A stretch of 64,000 nucleotides of DNA from JAGXOF01 sp046545575 (GCA_046545575.1 JBKGZM010000001.1:1-64000); one strand, 5' to 3'. Shown: positions 1 to 9,520, counted from the stretch's first letter. Program-made: numbers and translations. The notes: generated by a model not told the origin, from the letters alone.

Positions 1-2
1 GG

Positions 3-704
3 GTGGAGGGGTGGACATTCACACGGAAGGTGATCTCCCGCTTCGCAAAGGTTATCCCGCAATTCCTCTTTGCCAAGATAAGATCGATGAAAGATCCCCT
101 TTCAGGCTTCTTCCTGTTCAAAAGCAAGGTGATCGAAGACATCGAATTGAACCCTATCGGATACAAGATTCTATTGGAGATTCTGGTCAAAGGTAGGTAC
201 AACTCCATGGTGGAAGTCCCCTACATATTCAAAGAACGAGAGAAGGGGACAAGCTGCTTCAATACCGCTGAGCAAATCAATTATGCACGGCACCTTCTCC
301 GCCTGATACGCAAGGAACGAGAGACGGAGAGATTTATAAAATACCTGGTTGTCGGTGGCAGCGGTGTACTCGTCAACATGGGGTTGCTCGCACTAATAAC
401 TGAGGTTTTTGGACTCTTCTACCTGTTATCCGCTGCAATCGCTATTGAAGCATCAATCCTGAACAACTTCCTCTGGAACGAGACCTGGACCTTTAGGGAC
501 AGAAGAACATCCATGCCAAAGTCCGTGATCTCACGCATCGGGAAATTCAATATGGTGAGTCTGCTTGGCCTAGCCCTTAATATGGGAGTACTCGCTTTGT
601 TCACAGAGGCATTAGGAGTATACTATATGGTGTCGGAGATTTTTGGTATAATGGCAGCTACGGCGTTTAATTTCACCGTCAACAAATGGTGGACATGGCA
701 ATAG
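3..704 (+). CDS. Glycosyltransferase family 2 / GtrA-like membrane protein, 5' end missing
   Basis: The frame is already open at the window edge, so the start and the nucleotide-sugar site are missing; codons are in frame from base 3. The 233 residues seen begin with the tail of a polyprenyl-phosphate sugar transferase (DPLSGFFLF near residue 32 and VPYIFKERE near 72, as in DPM1-like enzymes). A GtrA-like domain follows from about residue 108, with about four hydrophobic helices and the paired end motifs NETWTF and VNKWWTW. Proteins of this build attach a sugar to a polyprenyl phosphate and are thought to help flip it across the membrane for cell-envelope glycosylation. The exact sugar cannot be told. 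It ends 24 bases before the next gene. Confidence 0.85.
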   Translation: MEGWTFTRKVISRFAKVIPQFLFAKIRSMKDPLSGFFLFKSKVIEDIELNPIGYKILLEILVKGRYNSMVEVPYIFKEREKGTSCFNTAEQINYARHLLRLIRKERETERFIKYLVVGGSGVLVNMGLLALITEVFGLFYLLSAAIAIEASILNNFLWNETWTFRDRRTSMPKSVISRIGKFNMVSLLGLALNMGVLALFTEALGVYYMVSEIFGIMAATAFNFTVNKWWTWQ

Positions 705-728
705 ACACGATAAGAGGGGGTGAAAGAA

Positions 729-1307
729 ATGAATGAAGGTTTTGCAAAGAGTGCCCTTGACAGGGCTATGGAGAGGGCAGACCAAATAGAGGTACCAGAA
801 AGCAAGTTAAAGGAGATAGGATATCGTTCGGAGGGGGAGCGAATTGCAGCTGCTGTATTACGGGACCCCGAGTTCAACGTGGAAAGTGAGTTAGCCCGCT
901 ATGAGGGCGATGCGAGAAAGCAAGTCATCAAAGCAGTGGAATCCATACTCCTTCAGAATCTGACCTTGAGGAATGAAGGTGGCACAGCGAAAAACGAGGA
1001 ATTATTTCAAAAGTTAGCCATGCTAAAAAAGAACAAGAGCGCCGTCAACCAGGCCAAAGCGCAACTACAGAATCTCACAAGCTATTACATGCAGACAAGG
1101 CAGCAGAACTATGATCAATTGAAATCGCAATTCGAACAGGCAGTGAATCAGGCCGCCCAGCAAAAGGGGGGTGCCGGCGGGATGAAGGTCAATGTTGAGC
1201 AGTACACGGAATTTCAGGATAAGTGGCGCCAGATTCTGCGGCAAATCGACACTGAATATGACAAGGCAATGGAGCAGCTCAAGCAGCAAGTGATGGAGCT
1301 AGACTGA
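729..1307 (+). CDS. Coiled-coil protein of unknown function
   Basis: About 192 residues, soluble, highly charged and glutamine-rich, with long amphipathic heptad-like stretches (about 50-140 and 155-192) and a short Gly-rich break (GGAGG) near residue 147. No signal peptide, membrane segment, cysteine or catalytic motif is visible, and I do not recognise the family. The ATG at 729 is preferred because AGGGGGTG lies about 7 bases upstream; a GTG at 720 would add three residues. It sits 24 bases upstream of the PAC2 gene on the same strand, so the two are probably co-transcribed. A structural or assembly-partner role is a guess only. Confidence 0.7.
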   Translation: MNEGFAKSALDRAMERADQIEVPESKLKEIGYRSEGERIAAAVLRDPEFNVESELARYEGDARKQVIKAVESILLQNLTLRNEGGTAKNEELFQKLAMLKKNKSAVNQAKAQLQNLTSYYMQTRQQNYDQLKSQFEQAVNQAAQQKGGAGGMKVNVEQYTEFQDKWRQILRQIDTEYDKAMEQLKQQVMELD

Positions 1308-1331
1308 GACCAAAACCAGCGGAGGTGACCC

Positions 1332-2129
1332 ATGAAACAACCCGTTAACATAACACGTTATCCCAAGCTCAAGAGACCTGTGATGATTGCAGCCTGGCCC
1401 GGAGTAAGCAATGTAGCACTTGAGGTAGCACGCTACCTTCAAGAGAGGTTAAGAGCAACCGAATTCGCTAGCGTCGATCCTATGGATTTCTTTACCCCAC
1501 TGGGTATACTGGTTCAAAACAACCTTGCGCAAGTACCTGTCTTCCCGGAAAGTAAGTTCTATTTCGTCAAGACCCCAAAGGGCAAAAGAGACATTATCAT
1601 TTTCATTGGTGAAGCCCCGCCAGACCAGCATCAGTACGACCTGGCTCATGCAGTTCTGAACGTCGCTCAAAGGTTCAAGGTAAAGAGGGTCTATACCGCG
1701 GCTGCTGCTCTCGTCCAATACAGCGTGGAAACCTCACGTGTCTGGACAGCAGCGACCAATAGCAGATTGATAAAAGAGTTGAAGCGCTATGATGTCACCT
1801 TTACAGGGACGTTTCAGATTCGAGGGCTCAACGGACTAATGCTCGGAGCAGTAAAGGAAAAGGGGATGGATGGAATCTGTCTTCTGGGTGAGACGCCCCA
1901 GTACGCCGCTGAGCTTCCCAATCCTATGGCCTCATATGCCGTTTTGCAGGTATTGACAAAAATGCTCGGGCTGGATCTTGACCTCTCCGATATCGCTAAC
2001 GAAGCAAAGGAAACAGCCCAAAGGCTAAAAGCCCTGTCCCAGGAGGCCACAGCCAAGTACATCGACCAGTTCACCACCCCGATATGGGAGCAGAATCCCG
2101 GAGATGATGACGAAGAGGACGATTACTAG
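1332..2129 (+). CDS. PAC2 family protein (proteasome-assembly-chaperone-like)
   Basis: The 265-residue product has the PAC2 fold pattern: an N-terminal AAWPGVSNVAL strand-loop, a central IIIFIGEAPP strand, RVYTAAAALVQY, and the GEXPQYAAELPNP-type segment (LLGETPQYAAELPNPMAS) near residues 196-213. Bacterial and archaeal PAC2 proteins are widespread; their eukaryotic relatives help assemble the 20S proteasome, but the bacterial role is not settled. No proteasome genes are nearby. The tail is acidic (DDDEEDDY). GGAGGTGACCC precedes the ATG. Its stop codon overlaps the stop of the convergent yjbQ gene by four bases (CTAG), so no terminator separates them. Confidence 0.88.
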   Translation: MKQPVNITRYPKLKRPVMIAAWPGVSNVALEVARYLQERLRATEFASVDPMDFFTPLGILVQNNLAQVPVFPESKFYFVKTPKGKRDIIIFIGEAPPDQHQYDLAHAVLNVAQRFKVKRVYTAAAALVQYSVETSRVWTAATNSRLIKELKRYDVTFTGTFQIRGLNGLMLGAVKEKGMDGICLLGETPQYAAELPNPMASYAVLQVLTKMLGLDLDLSDIANEAKETAQRLKALSQEATAKYIDQFTTPIWEQNPGDDDEEDDY

Positions 2130-2527
2130 CCGTCTGGAACGATTTTAACCATAGCAGTTCGGTTTCTCGGGCCATCGAACTCACAGAAGAAGATACCCTG
2201 CCATGTGCCCAAGACAAGCTTGCCGCTTTCGATAAACAGCGTCTCCGAGCTGCCCACCAGACTGGTCTTAATGTGACCAGGAGCATTCCCTTCAAGATGG
2301 CGATATTTGGCATGCTGCGGTGCCAGAACCTCAAGTTGAGCAGCTATATCCTCAGCCACGCTGGGATCAGCATGTTCGTTGATTAGCACCCCAGCAGTGG
2401 TGTGTGGTACAAACACATAGCACATGCCACTGTCGACAGCTGCTGACGTCACAAGCCCTTGAACATCCCGGGTGATATCCTGGAGTTCTACCTTTGACCG
2501 CGTGCTTATGCTTATTTTATGAAACAT
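2126..2527 (-). CDS. yjbQ: YjbQ family protein (UPF0047, secondary thiamine-phosphate synthase-like)
   Basis: A 133-residue protein matching the YjbQ/UPF0047 family over its whole length: VFVPHTTAGVLINEHADPS near residues 39-57 holds the conserved HTTAG and NE residues, then HIKTSLVGSSETL and the closing LGTWQGIFFCEFDGPRNR. E. coli YjbQ has weak thiamine-phosphate synthase activity; the true cellular role is uncertain, so only the family name is safe. It follows the ATP-grasp/amidohydrolase gene by seven bases on the same strand and is probably translated from the same mRNA (AGGTGAGTTAAGG just before the ATG). Confidence 0.93.
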   Translation of the reverse strand: MFHKISISTRSKVELQDITRDVQGLVTSAAVDSGMCYVFVPHTTAGVLINEHADPSVAEDIAAQLEVLAPQHAKYRHLEGNAPGHIKTSLVGSSETLFIESGKLVLGTWQGIFFCEFDGPRNRTAMVKIVPDG

Positions 2528-2534
2528 CCTTAAC

Positions 2535-4511
2535 TCACCTCAAATAGACTCGCTCTGCCATTTCACAGGCAGATCTCACAGCATTGCGAAGAATGTCCTG
2601 AACGATAGTAACACGAGGCTGCTTCAGAGCATACCGCCTGACGACGTCCTCATCAACGGGCTCATACATGTATGTGCCCATCGTAACCTCAACCTGAATA
2701 ACATGCACGTTGTTCTTGGGATCGTGATGTTTTCGAGTTATGAAACCACCAGAATAGGGGTCATCCTTGGCAAAGGTCAAGCTTAAGCCATGTGACTCCG
2801 TACCCTGTTTAAGCGAACTGCCGAATGCGGAAACGATTCCCTCGCAGGCCGAAGTCCCGCCGAGTGTTCCCAGCACAAAATTATCCCGTTCCTGCCCCGT
2901 ATCATGCACGCGCCCGAGCCCGGTAGACATCATAGAGTGACCATCAATTATCAGGGCATACCCGCGCTCGCGCTTCATACGCTCAATAAGCGTGGACAAC
3001 ATCTCATGATAGAGATCATAGTATTTGATGACCTTTTCTTCCTCGGATGCCGAATATGGTTCCTGCAGAATCGGTTCATCCTGGACAGTGTAGTACTCGG
3101 TTGCGGGATTCTTGAGGTGCTTGGGGATTTGCTTCCCTTTCGATCCTTCCCGTTCCCTGTTCATATCCACGAAAAAAGGTGCCAACCTGGAGATAACCTG
3201 AGCACCTCCAAGGGCCTCGAAGATGACATCACTGAAGAGGTCGATCTCCACCAGAGAGCTTGTGTCAAGCTCGAAATGTTCAGCGAAGTCAGTGGGCACC
3301 AGAACACCGGCATGGGGAATGGACAGGATAAAGTCAAGATTCCCGGGGCGAAATTCGACTAGCTCTTTTGTGGAAAGGGTATACCCGTCATAACTGAAAA
3401 CGTCCAGCGTCTCAACCGACTCTTCAAATCCTTCGTAAAGGGCATCAATATCATCCCACCGGGAGGTCGACTCGCTTACCAAAGACCTGGCAATAGAGGC
3501 TGGCGCCCTCGCCAAACCCAGCAGTTCGTCCTCCAGACGGTCTATTATCATATTCCCGACCGAGATACCATAGAGGTCCAGCAGCCCTCTTCCTCCCGGA
3601 AAGGCATTGACCTCCATCACCTTGCCGGAAAGAAGCATATCCACAGACATGAACCGGCAGTCGGAAAATGCCCGCTGGACAGTGCGCGCGATCTCCTCAT
3701 GCTCAGGACTCAGCATATGCGGGTTCTGCGTTGCTCCCAAACTGTAGTTGGTCTTCCACTCGCCAAAACTAGCCTCCCGGCGCATAGGAGCAACAAGCTC
3801 CCCGTCAAAGAAAGTGACAACAATGTCCCCTTCAGCGATCTCGGGGCAGTATTCCCCCAGTATTATTTTGTCATATGCTTCGAGATACATATTGACTACT
3901 TCCAACAGTTCCGGGTCCGCGAATTCGATCCTGTGCACTCCATGCCCGCATCCATATCCGAATCTATCCTTCAAGACGAAATAGCCTCCCCTGTTGGGTA
4001 GTTTACTGATAGCTTCCATCGCCTCATCCAAAGAACTCGCGGCAAAGGTAACCGGCTGTGGCACATCAGGAACACGTCTGGCGATCTCATACTTGTCACA
4101 CGTAGAGAGGGTTACGTCGATATTCTCTATGAGGGTACCATGCTCCTCAACGGTGCGAAGGATATCGAGGTTTGGTGTGTCAGCGTTCCTCACATCATCC
4201 GCACGGAAAAAACACAGGTCAACGTCTCGGAGAGGCAATGGCCTCTCATCTATCTTCTTAAGGAGCACGTGGGCTTCCAAGGGATCCGAGTACCACGAGT
4301 CAGGTAAAGAGAGAACGGACGCCCTGGCATAAGGCACATCCTCGTGAACGTAAAGGTCTTCCATGCTGAAATGATATAGCAAATGGCCACGCACAGCAGC
4401 CACACTCAGAATCTGATTGATCCCTGAGTTGTAAAGGTCAACCTCCTGATTGCTGTAGCTGAGCCGCGAGCTTTCAAAAGCGATTGTTAGTGTGCTATCT
4501 TCCCTTCCCAT
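2535..4511 (-). CDS. ATP-grasp / N-formylglutamate amidohydrolase fusion protein
   Basis: 658 residues with two enzymes in one chain. Residues about 1-335 resemble glutathione-synthetase-type ATP-grasp ligases: a GGYFVLKDRFGYGCGHGV ATP-lid segment near 180, an ILGEYCPEIAEGDIVV strand near 220 and a metal-binding VMEVNAFPGGRGL end near 300. Residues about 385-658 match N-formylglutamate amidohydrolase: LSIPHAGVLVP, FFVDMNRE, IIDGHSMMS and a late QVEVTMGTYMY, which supply zinc and substrate ligands. ATP-grasp ligases join a carboxylate to an amine or thiol; the amidohydrolase cleaves N-acyl amino acids. The substrate of this fusion is unknown. The ATG has a GGAGG about 15 bases upstream, which is long, so the start is less certain. 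Confidence 0.85.
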   Translation of the reverse strand: MGREDSTLTIAFESSRLSYSNQEVDLYNSGINQILSVAAVRGHLLYHFSMEDLYVHEDVPYARASVLSLPDSWYSDPLEAHVLLKKIDERPLPLRDVDLCFFRADDVRNADTPNLDILRTVEEHGTLIENIDVTLSTCDKYEIARRVPDVPQPVTFAASSLDEAMEAISKLPNRGGYFVLKDRFGYGCGHGVHRIEFADPELLEVVNMYLEAYDKIILGEYCPEIAEGDIVVTFFDGELVAPMRREASFGEWKTNYSLGATQNPHMLSPEHEEIARTVQRAFSDCRFMSVDMLLSGKVMEVNAFPGGRGLLDLYGISVGNMIIDRLEDELLGLARAPASIARSLVSESTSRWDDIDALYEGFEESVETLDVFSYDGYTLSTKELVEFRPGNLDFILSIPHAGVLVPTDFAEHFELDTSSLVEIDLFSDVIFEALGGAQVISRLAPFFVDMNREREGSKGKQIPKHLKNPATEYYTVQDEPILQEPYSASEEEKVIKYYDLYHEMLSTLIERMKRERGYALIIDGHSMMSTGLGRVHDTGQERDNFVLGTLGGTSACEGIVSAFGSSLKQGTESHGLSLTFAKDDPYSGGFITRKHHDPKNNVHVIQVEVTMGTYMYEPVDEDVVRRYALKQPRVTIVQDILRNAVRSACEMAERVYLR

Positions 4512-4632
4512 AGAATGCTTTTGTATCCTCCATAAGATTTAACTCTTTCAATGTCAGTACAGCCGTGGGAATATATAATTAATACTACCACATTTGTATG
4601 TCGGGTTTATTTACCAGTATATCACGGAGTCC

Positions 4633-6057
4633 CTAATCCCTCTCAAACTCGACCTCCAGGACTCTTTTGGTTGATTCGGTAACCCTTGCACGGTGATCGA
4701 TGCGCCACCCCACCACCCACACAATCCACTCCCCACAACAGACAAGCGGGACCCGATCCCGACAAGATTGCGGTATCTTGGCATCGACCATAAAATCCTG
4801 AAGCTTCTTGGTATCGCTCATACCCAAAGGCTGAAACCGATCGCCGGGCCTCCGGGTCCTTACAAAAAGCTCCGAGCCCACACGGTCGAAGTCCAGGCAG
4901 ACTTTGTAATCGGTATCTGCAGACTCACTCCATTCCTCATGAATCTCTACCCTTACCTTCCAGCCCGAGAACACCGTCTCACCCGGGATGCTCAAAGCGT
5001 TCTTTCCCTCAATAGAAGGCAAGGGGCAGGGGACACTCTCCCCGGTCGTAATAATACTCTTCTCATAGCCACCGTAGAATGTCAGTCCGTGGGGAAGGGA
5101 AAGGCTTTTCCCCGCAGGCCTTTCCAAGACCTCAATCAAGATTTCAATGTGGACCAGCTCAATATCGCGCGGTGTTCCCGAAAGCCAACCCAACGCAGCA
5201 CGCAAAAGGTGCCTCTTAAGCGAGGCAGGAAGCGCAGAAAACGCTTCGTTGTCGAGAGCCATACCCCTAGGCATCTCTTCTACTACCGAACTCCAGATGC
5301 GCGAAACCTCGTCATCCAGATACGCGACATCATCTGCAACCGTGCGGGCGCAACGGGAAAGAGACTCACGAATACCAGGGTTATATTCCTCAAGCTTCGG
5401 CAGGAGCTCGTAACGAATGCGGTTCCGCAGATGTTGGAGGGAGACATTCGAGGAATCAACCCGGGGATAAAGCTCCCGGATAGCACAATAAGCCTGGGTA
5501 TCCTCGCGATTCACCTCCAGGAGGGGGCGAATCAAGTTAAGCTGAGTACCGGACGGCAGCTGCCAATGTGAAACCGGTCGCATGCCCTCTAGCCCCGAGA
5601 GTCCCGTCCCTCGAATAAGATGCAAGAGGATTGTCTCGGCCTGGTCATCAGCGGTGTGCCCGAGCATCACAGCATCGGTACCAAGTGACTGGGCTACTTC
5701 GGCGAAAAACCTGTAGCGCACCTCCCGAGCCGCCTCCTCCAGCGAACATCGATTCTCAATCCTGTAACCCTCAACATCCCGGCTCTCGATGGTGGCAGGA
5801 AGACCGAGCCGTTGGGCCAGAGAGGCAACATACTCGGCATCAGCATCAGCCTCCCCACCCCGCAGCCCGTGATTAAGATGCGCCACGTGCAGCTTCAGTC
5901 CGAGCTCGTCCTTAAGCGAAAAAAGAACATGTAAAAGACACACGGAATCCGCCCCACCCGACACCCCCACCACCAGCGGTCGGGAGCCCTCAGTGGGAGC
6001 GTTGTCAAGCAGGAAACGACGAACTACTTGAGGAATTCGCTTCTCGATGTCGGACAT
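4633..6057 (-). CDS. tilS: tRNA(Ile)-lysidine synthase TilS
   Basis: TilS charges C34 of tRNA-Ile(CAU) with lysine, using ATP, so that AUA is read as isoleucine. The P-loop-like GVSGGADSVCLL is at residues 31-42 and LGHTADDQAET, the second conserved block, follows near 130. The C-terminal substrate-binding domain is present (RRPGDRFQPLGM, KKLQDFMVDAKIP). At 474 residues it is a full-length, two-domain form. The ATG at 6057 is chosen because it overlaps the upstream stop as TAATG; an ATG at 6096 would give 13 extra residues inside the neighbouring gene. Fourth gene of the mtaB-to-tilS minus-strand run. Confidence 0.95.
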   Translation of the reverse strand: MSDIEKRIPQVVRRFLLDNAPTEGSRPLVVGVSGGADSVCLLHVLFSLKDELGLKLHVAHLNHGLRGGEADADAEYVASLAQRLGLPATIESRDVEGYRIENRCSLEEAAREVRYRFFAEVAQSLGTDAVMLGHTADDQAETILLHLIRGTGLSGLEGMRPVSHWQLPSGTQLNLIRPLLEVNREDTQAYCAIRELYPRVDSSNVSLQHLRNRIRYELLPKLEEYNPGIRESLSRCARTVADDVAYLDDEVSRIWSSVVEEMPRGMALDNEAFSALPASLKRHLLRAALGWLSGTPRDIELVHIEILIEVLERPAGKSLSLPHGLTFYGGYEKSIITTGESVPCPLPSIEGKNALSIPGETVFSGWKVRVEIHEEWSESADTDYKVCLDFDRVGSELFVRTRRPGDRFQPLGMSDTKKLQDFMVDAKIPQSCRDRVPLVCCGEWIVWVVGWRIDHRARVTESTKRVLEVEFERD

Positions 6058-6740
6058 TATTGCCCGTTGGTCCCCAAAATAATCCTGGTCCGGCAAATCG
6101 ATGTCGGTGGCTCAGAGAAGCCAAGGGCCAGGGCCACTTGCTCCGGCCTGCCTGACCCTCTGGAATCGTTGCGGAGCTTCATTCCAAGCGTATATCTGGC
6201 CCCATCCTTGTCCGCTATCCAAATGTCCTCGATGAGGGCACGCAGATCGTAGTGGCGAACCTCCTTGCCCCTGGAATGCTGCCATGGCAGGTTCTCCTTT
6301 CCCAAAAGCGAGCGTACCGCTTCAGCCACCTCGTTCGGCCCCCTCTCCGACTCGAGCTCGACTTTATACTCGGCGAAACGGACCTGCGATTGAAGGGATG
6401 GTAGCCCTGGCCAGATTTCCTTAACATCAAATATCTGAATACCGTCAGGCAACTGTTTGCCCATTGCCCTGGCGAAGAAATCACACGAGGCTCGCCTTTC
6501 CATGAAGATTTCCAGTAACTCACCCTCACTCATGACACCGACAGCGAGCGGAGCCGCTATGGCAATCCTGGGACGTGGATTGAATCCCTCCGAGTATGAA
6601 AGCGGCATACCAGCCCGGCGAAGTGCCCTCACCCAGAGACGCATAATATCCAGATGGGAGATGTATTTTACCTCTTCACCACGGCCAAATGTTACACAGA
6701 GCCGCTGCGACTCATTCCTTGATAATGAGGACTTTTTCAA
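6057..6740 (-). CDS. DUF2344 / TIGR03936 radical-SAM-linked protein
   Basis: 227 residues matching the TIGR03936 family: KYISHLDIMRLWVRALRR near the N-terminus, then GMPLSYSEGFNPRPRIAIA and PLAVGVMSEGE. These proteins usually sit next to, or are fused to, a radical-SAM protein; here the radical-SAM gene mtaB lies two genes upstream rather than adjacent. The function is unknown, although the family is often linked to rRNA or tRNA metabolism genes. The start is TTG at 6740 with AAGGGG about seven bases upstream, overlapping the CorC-like gene by 29 bases. The stop overlaps the tilS start codon. Confidence 0.88.
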   Translation of the reverse strand: MKKSSLSRNESQRLCVTFGRGEEVKYISHLDIMRLWVRALRRAGMPLSYSEGFNPRPRIAIAAPLAVGVMSEGELLEIFMERRASCDFFARAMGKQLPDGIQIFDVKEIWPGLPSLQSQVRFAEYKVELESERGPNEVAEAVRSLLGKENLPWQHSRGKEVRHYDLRALIEDIWIADKDGARYTLGMKLRNDSRGSGRPEQVALALGFSEPPTSICRTRIILGTNGQ

Positions 6741-7971
6741 TCTTAACCCCTTTCATCTCCGTAACAGTGAACGTTGTCTCTCCATATTTCAGCTGCTCGC
6801 CCTCAGCAGGTATACATCCCAGTTCGCTGAGGATAAAGCCCGCCACCGTCTCGTAGTCATCCTTGGGCAGGTCAAGCCCCAGCTCCTCATTCGCCTGGTC
6901 GATCTTCATCCCGCCGTCGACCTGGTAGGTGTTCAAGCCGATGGTCTCAACCCGTTTCTCTCCCGCTGCCAGTTCATCACCAAGCTCTCCCACAATCTCT
7001 TCCAGTAGCTGCTCCATTGTGACAAGCCCCGCTGTGCCACCGTATTCGTCGACGACCACCGCGATTTCCCTCATCTGGTCTTGCATCTCGCTAAAGAGCT
7101 GCCCCACAGTTTTGGATTCCGGCACAAAATAAGCCTGCCTGGAGAGATCGGTTACAGAGGCATCCTCCACCAGCTCACCTTGCGCATGGGCGAGGAGAAC
7201 GTCCTTTATCCAAATGATGCCACTCACGTTATCCACTGTCTCCTCATAAACCGGGAAGCGGGAATGCGGCGACTCCGCATAGACAGGCATGAACTCCTTT
7301 ACCGTTGTGCCCTTTTCCACCCATATTACGTCCGTGCGTGGGGTCATGATCTCACCCACGTGCCGGTCCCCAAACACGGAGACCCGCTTCATCATCTCAG
7401 CCTCATCTTCCTCCACGGCACCGTCCTCATGCCCTATGGAGATCACATCCCGGATTTCCTGCTCCGTTATAACATTCTGGGCCACTGCATCCCCTCCCAC
7501 TACTCTAGCGATGCCTGTGCCAATGCCTGAGAGAATATATGTAAAGGGAGAAAGAATCCAAACTATCGCCTTTATGGGACAGATGTACAGTAAAGCCATT
7601 CGCTCCCCCATTTTGGTGGCCATGGTCTTGGGCCCGATCTCACTGAAAATCAACAACAGAAACGTCACAACAACAGTTGCCACAATGACCCCGTACTCAT
7701 CGCCCAGAAAGGTCACAATTATTATAGTACCCAACGCTGAAGCAGCAGTATTGACGAAGTTATTGCCCACAAGCACGGTGGTCAGGAGTTTTTCCGGCCT
7801 CTCGGTCACCTTCGCTACTGCGTCAGCCCCTGAGACTCCGCTGCTCACCAGATGCTTGAGACGCACCTTCTGAAGGGAGGTGAAAGCCGTCTCCGAGCTG
7901 GAGAAGAACGCGGAAACCAGCAGACAGATTATGAAAACAATCAGGTAGACCATGTTGATGCTTTCAATCAT
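6712..7971 (-). CDS. HlyC/CorC-type CNNM transporter-associated protein
   Basis: 419 residues in the usual order: an N-terminal CNNM/DUF21 membrane domain (hydrophobic segments near 6-26, 60-85, 92-115 and 125-150, with FSSSETAFTS after the first), a CBS-domain pair (about 200-330, including MTPRTDVIWV and VVDEYGGTAGLVT) and a C-terminal CorC/HlyC transporter-associated domain. Family members are linked to Mg2+ or Co2+ efflux or homeostasis; haemolysin activity is an old and misleading label. It overlaps the mtaB stop by eight bases, so the two are translationally coupled. Confidence 0.9.
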   Translation of the reverse strand: MIESINMVYLIVFIICLLVSAFFSSSETAFTSLQKVRLKHLVSSGVSGADAVAKVTERPEKLLTTVLVGNNFVNTAASALGTIIIVTFLGDEYGVIVATVVVTFLLLIFSEIGPKTMATKMGERMALLYICPIKAIVWILSPFTYILSGIGTGIARVVGGDAVAQNVITEQEIRDVISIGHEDGAVEEDEAEMMKRVSVFGDRHVGEIMTPRTDVIWVEKGTTVKEFMPVYAESPHSRFPVYEETVDNVSGIIWIKDVLLAHAQGELVEDASVTDLSRQAYFVPESKTVGQLFSEMQDQMREIAVVVDEYGGTAGLVTMEQLLEEIVGELGDELAAGEKRVETIGLNTYQVDGGMKIDQANEELGLDLPKDDYETVAGFILSELGCIPAEGEQLKYGETTFTVTEMKGVKIEKVLIIKE

Positions 7972-9337
7972 CTTTGCTCACCCTCCTTTGGCCAAATGGC
8001 CAATTCTCGCTAATCACTGAAGGTTGAAGTTTGTATGCTAACCTGCCCCACAGACTATCCTGACAATCTTCGCCCAAAACTGTATCCGTTAGACAATTGC
8101 CCAGATAGCATTCGCTTCCAGTTTTTACCTTTATGTAGTTATCGGTATAACCGATCCAGCAGCCATTACTATTCCGTTCCTCCCATAAAACGGGGCGCAC
8201 AGTTCCTGAGAAACTTCGCCGGAAATCACGCGCACTGCGTCCGGCCAGATCCAGCATCTGCTTAACCCGGCCCTTTTTTACTTTCTCGGAGACCTTGCCA
8301 TCCATTCGCGCTGCTCTGGTACCAGGCCTGACAGAATATGGAAAAACATGCAATCTTGCAAACCCTATCTCATCGCAGAAACGATAGCTCTCCTCGAATT
8401 CCTCCTCGCTCTCGCCTGGAAAACCCACAACCACATCCGTAGTAATAGCCATATCGGGGAAAGCGTCCCTGATCCAGTTCACGGTCTCCCTGTACTGAGG
8501 GATCGAGTATCCTCTACCCATGCGCTTGAGCACGGAATCACTGCCGCTCTGGAGGGCCAAATGCAGATGCCGACACAACCGATTATCTTCCCAGAGATCC
8601 AACAGGGAACTGGACAGCTCCTGAGGCTGAAGAGAGGAAAGCCTAATCCTCGGCATGCTGGTTTCCTCAAGAATACGCCTTATCAGTCCTTCCAGACCTC
8701 CATCCCCTTCGTAAGTACCGACTCTGGTCCCGGTGAGGATAACTTCGTTATATCCTTCGCTCACCCTGGCCTTCACCTCATCCACAACCCGTGACTCTGG
8801 CACACTGCGCTCTCTACCCCTCACCGAGGGCACAATGCAGTACGAGCATTGCTGGTTACACCCTTCCTGGATTCTAACTAGCGAGCGCGTTCGTGATGGA
8901 GCACGCTCCTCACCAAGTCCACAAGACCCATCGATTGAATCGTGAAAACGATTTGCGAGCATTTCCACCACGGAATGTTTACCATCATTTCCAATTCGCC
9001 AGAAGTGGCTATCGCCCGCTTCCACATGGTCCAACCGAGGGTCCCGGTCCACGTAGCATCCCAGCGCCACAATTAAAGCATCAGGGTTTAATCGGCGAAA
9101 GAAACGCAAACGCTGCCGACACTTTCGGTCAGCAACGTGGGTAACGGTACAGGTATTGAGGATATATACATCGGGGAGATCGTATGGAGAAACGACGTTG
9201 AATCCAGCCTGCACGAATCCTCGTGCCAGTGACTCACTCTCTGCCTGATTGAGCTTACACCCTATCGTCTCAATGGCAACAGAGGGCCTGCTCACCTTAG
9301 AGTGTTCCGTGTCTTCTTCGTCTTCAGGTGTATTCAT
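7964..9337 (-). CDS. mtaB: tRNA t6A37 methylthiotransferase MtaB
   Basis: A radical-SAM methylthiotransferase that adds a methylthio group to t6A at position 37 of tRNAs. Seen in order: the UPF0004 domain with cysteines in ETIGCKLNQAES, LNTCTVTH and ALGCYVDR (three ligands of the auxiliary cluster), the radical-SAM motif QEGCNQQCSYCIVP (CxxxCxxC), and a C-terminal TRAM-like segment. MtaB is favoured over MiaB or RimO by GCKLNQAES. The ATG at 9337 is used; a TTG at 9415 would add 26 residues without homology. Neither has a strong ribosome site. First gene of a four-gene overlapping run. Confidence 0.93.
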   Translation of the reverse strand: MNTPEDEEDTEHSKVSRPSVAIETIGCKLNQAESESLARGFVQAGFNVVSPYDLPDVYILNTCTVTHVADRKCRQRLRFFRRLNPDALIVALGCYVDRDPRLDHVEAGDSHFWRIGNDGKHSVVEMLANRFHDSIDGSCGLGEERAPSRTRSLVRIQEGCNQQCSYCIVPSVRGRERSVPESRVVDEVKARVSEGYNEVILTGTRVGTYEGDGGLEGLIRRILEETSMPRIRLSSLQPQELSSSLLDLWEDNRLCRHLHLALQSGSDSVLKRMGRGYSIPQYRETVNWIRDAFPDMAITTDVVVGFPGESEEEFEESYRFCDEIGFARLHVFPYSVRPGTRAARMDGKVSEKVKKGRVKQMLDLAGRSARDFRRSFSGTVRPVLWEERNSNGCWIGYTDNYIKVKTGSECYLGNCLTDTVLGEDCQDSLWGRLAYKLQPSVISENWPFGQRRVSKDD

Positions 9338-9500
9338 TCTTTGCAACGCAGCTCCGTTTGTTTCCTGGAAGCCACGATTACAATAACTTTGCTTATTAAA
9401 AGAGGGGCCTTTCAACGCTTATGCTCAGCGGGAGATTAGATGTAAAAAGTGGTATCACATGCCTTTACTTCACAGAAGTAGATTTAACATGTTCTTCCCG

Positions 9501-9520
9501 GGCAGGTTCCCTCACCTGCC
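9501..9520. repeat. Short inverted repeat between mtaB and the RRM gene
   Basis: Seven-base arms GGCAGGT and ACCTGCC enclose a six-base loop. It lies in the 286-base gap between mtaB and the RRM gene. No long T-run follows on the minus strand, where the upstream gene ends, so a terminator role is unproven. Nothing else coding was seen in the gap. Confidence 0.4.
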
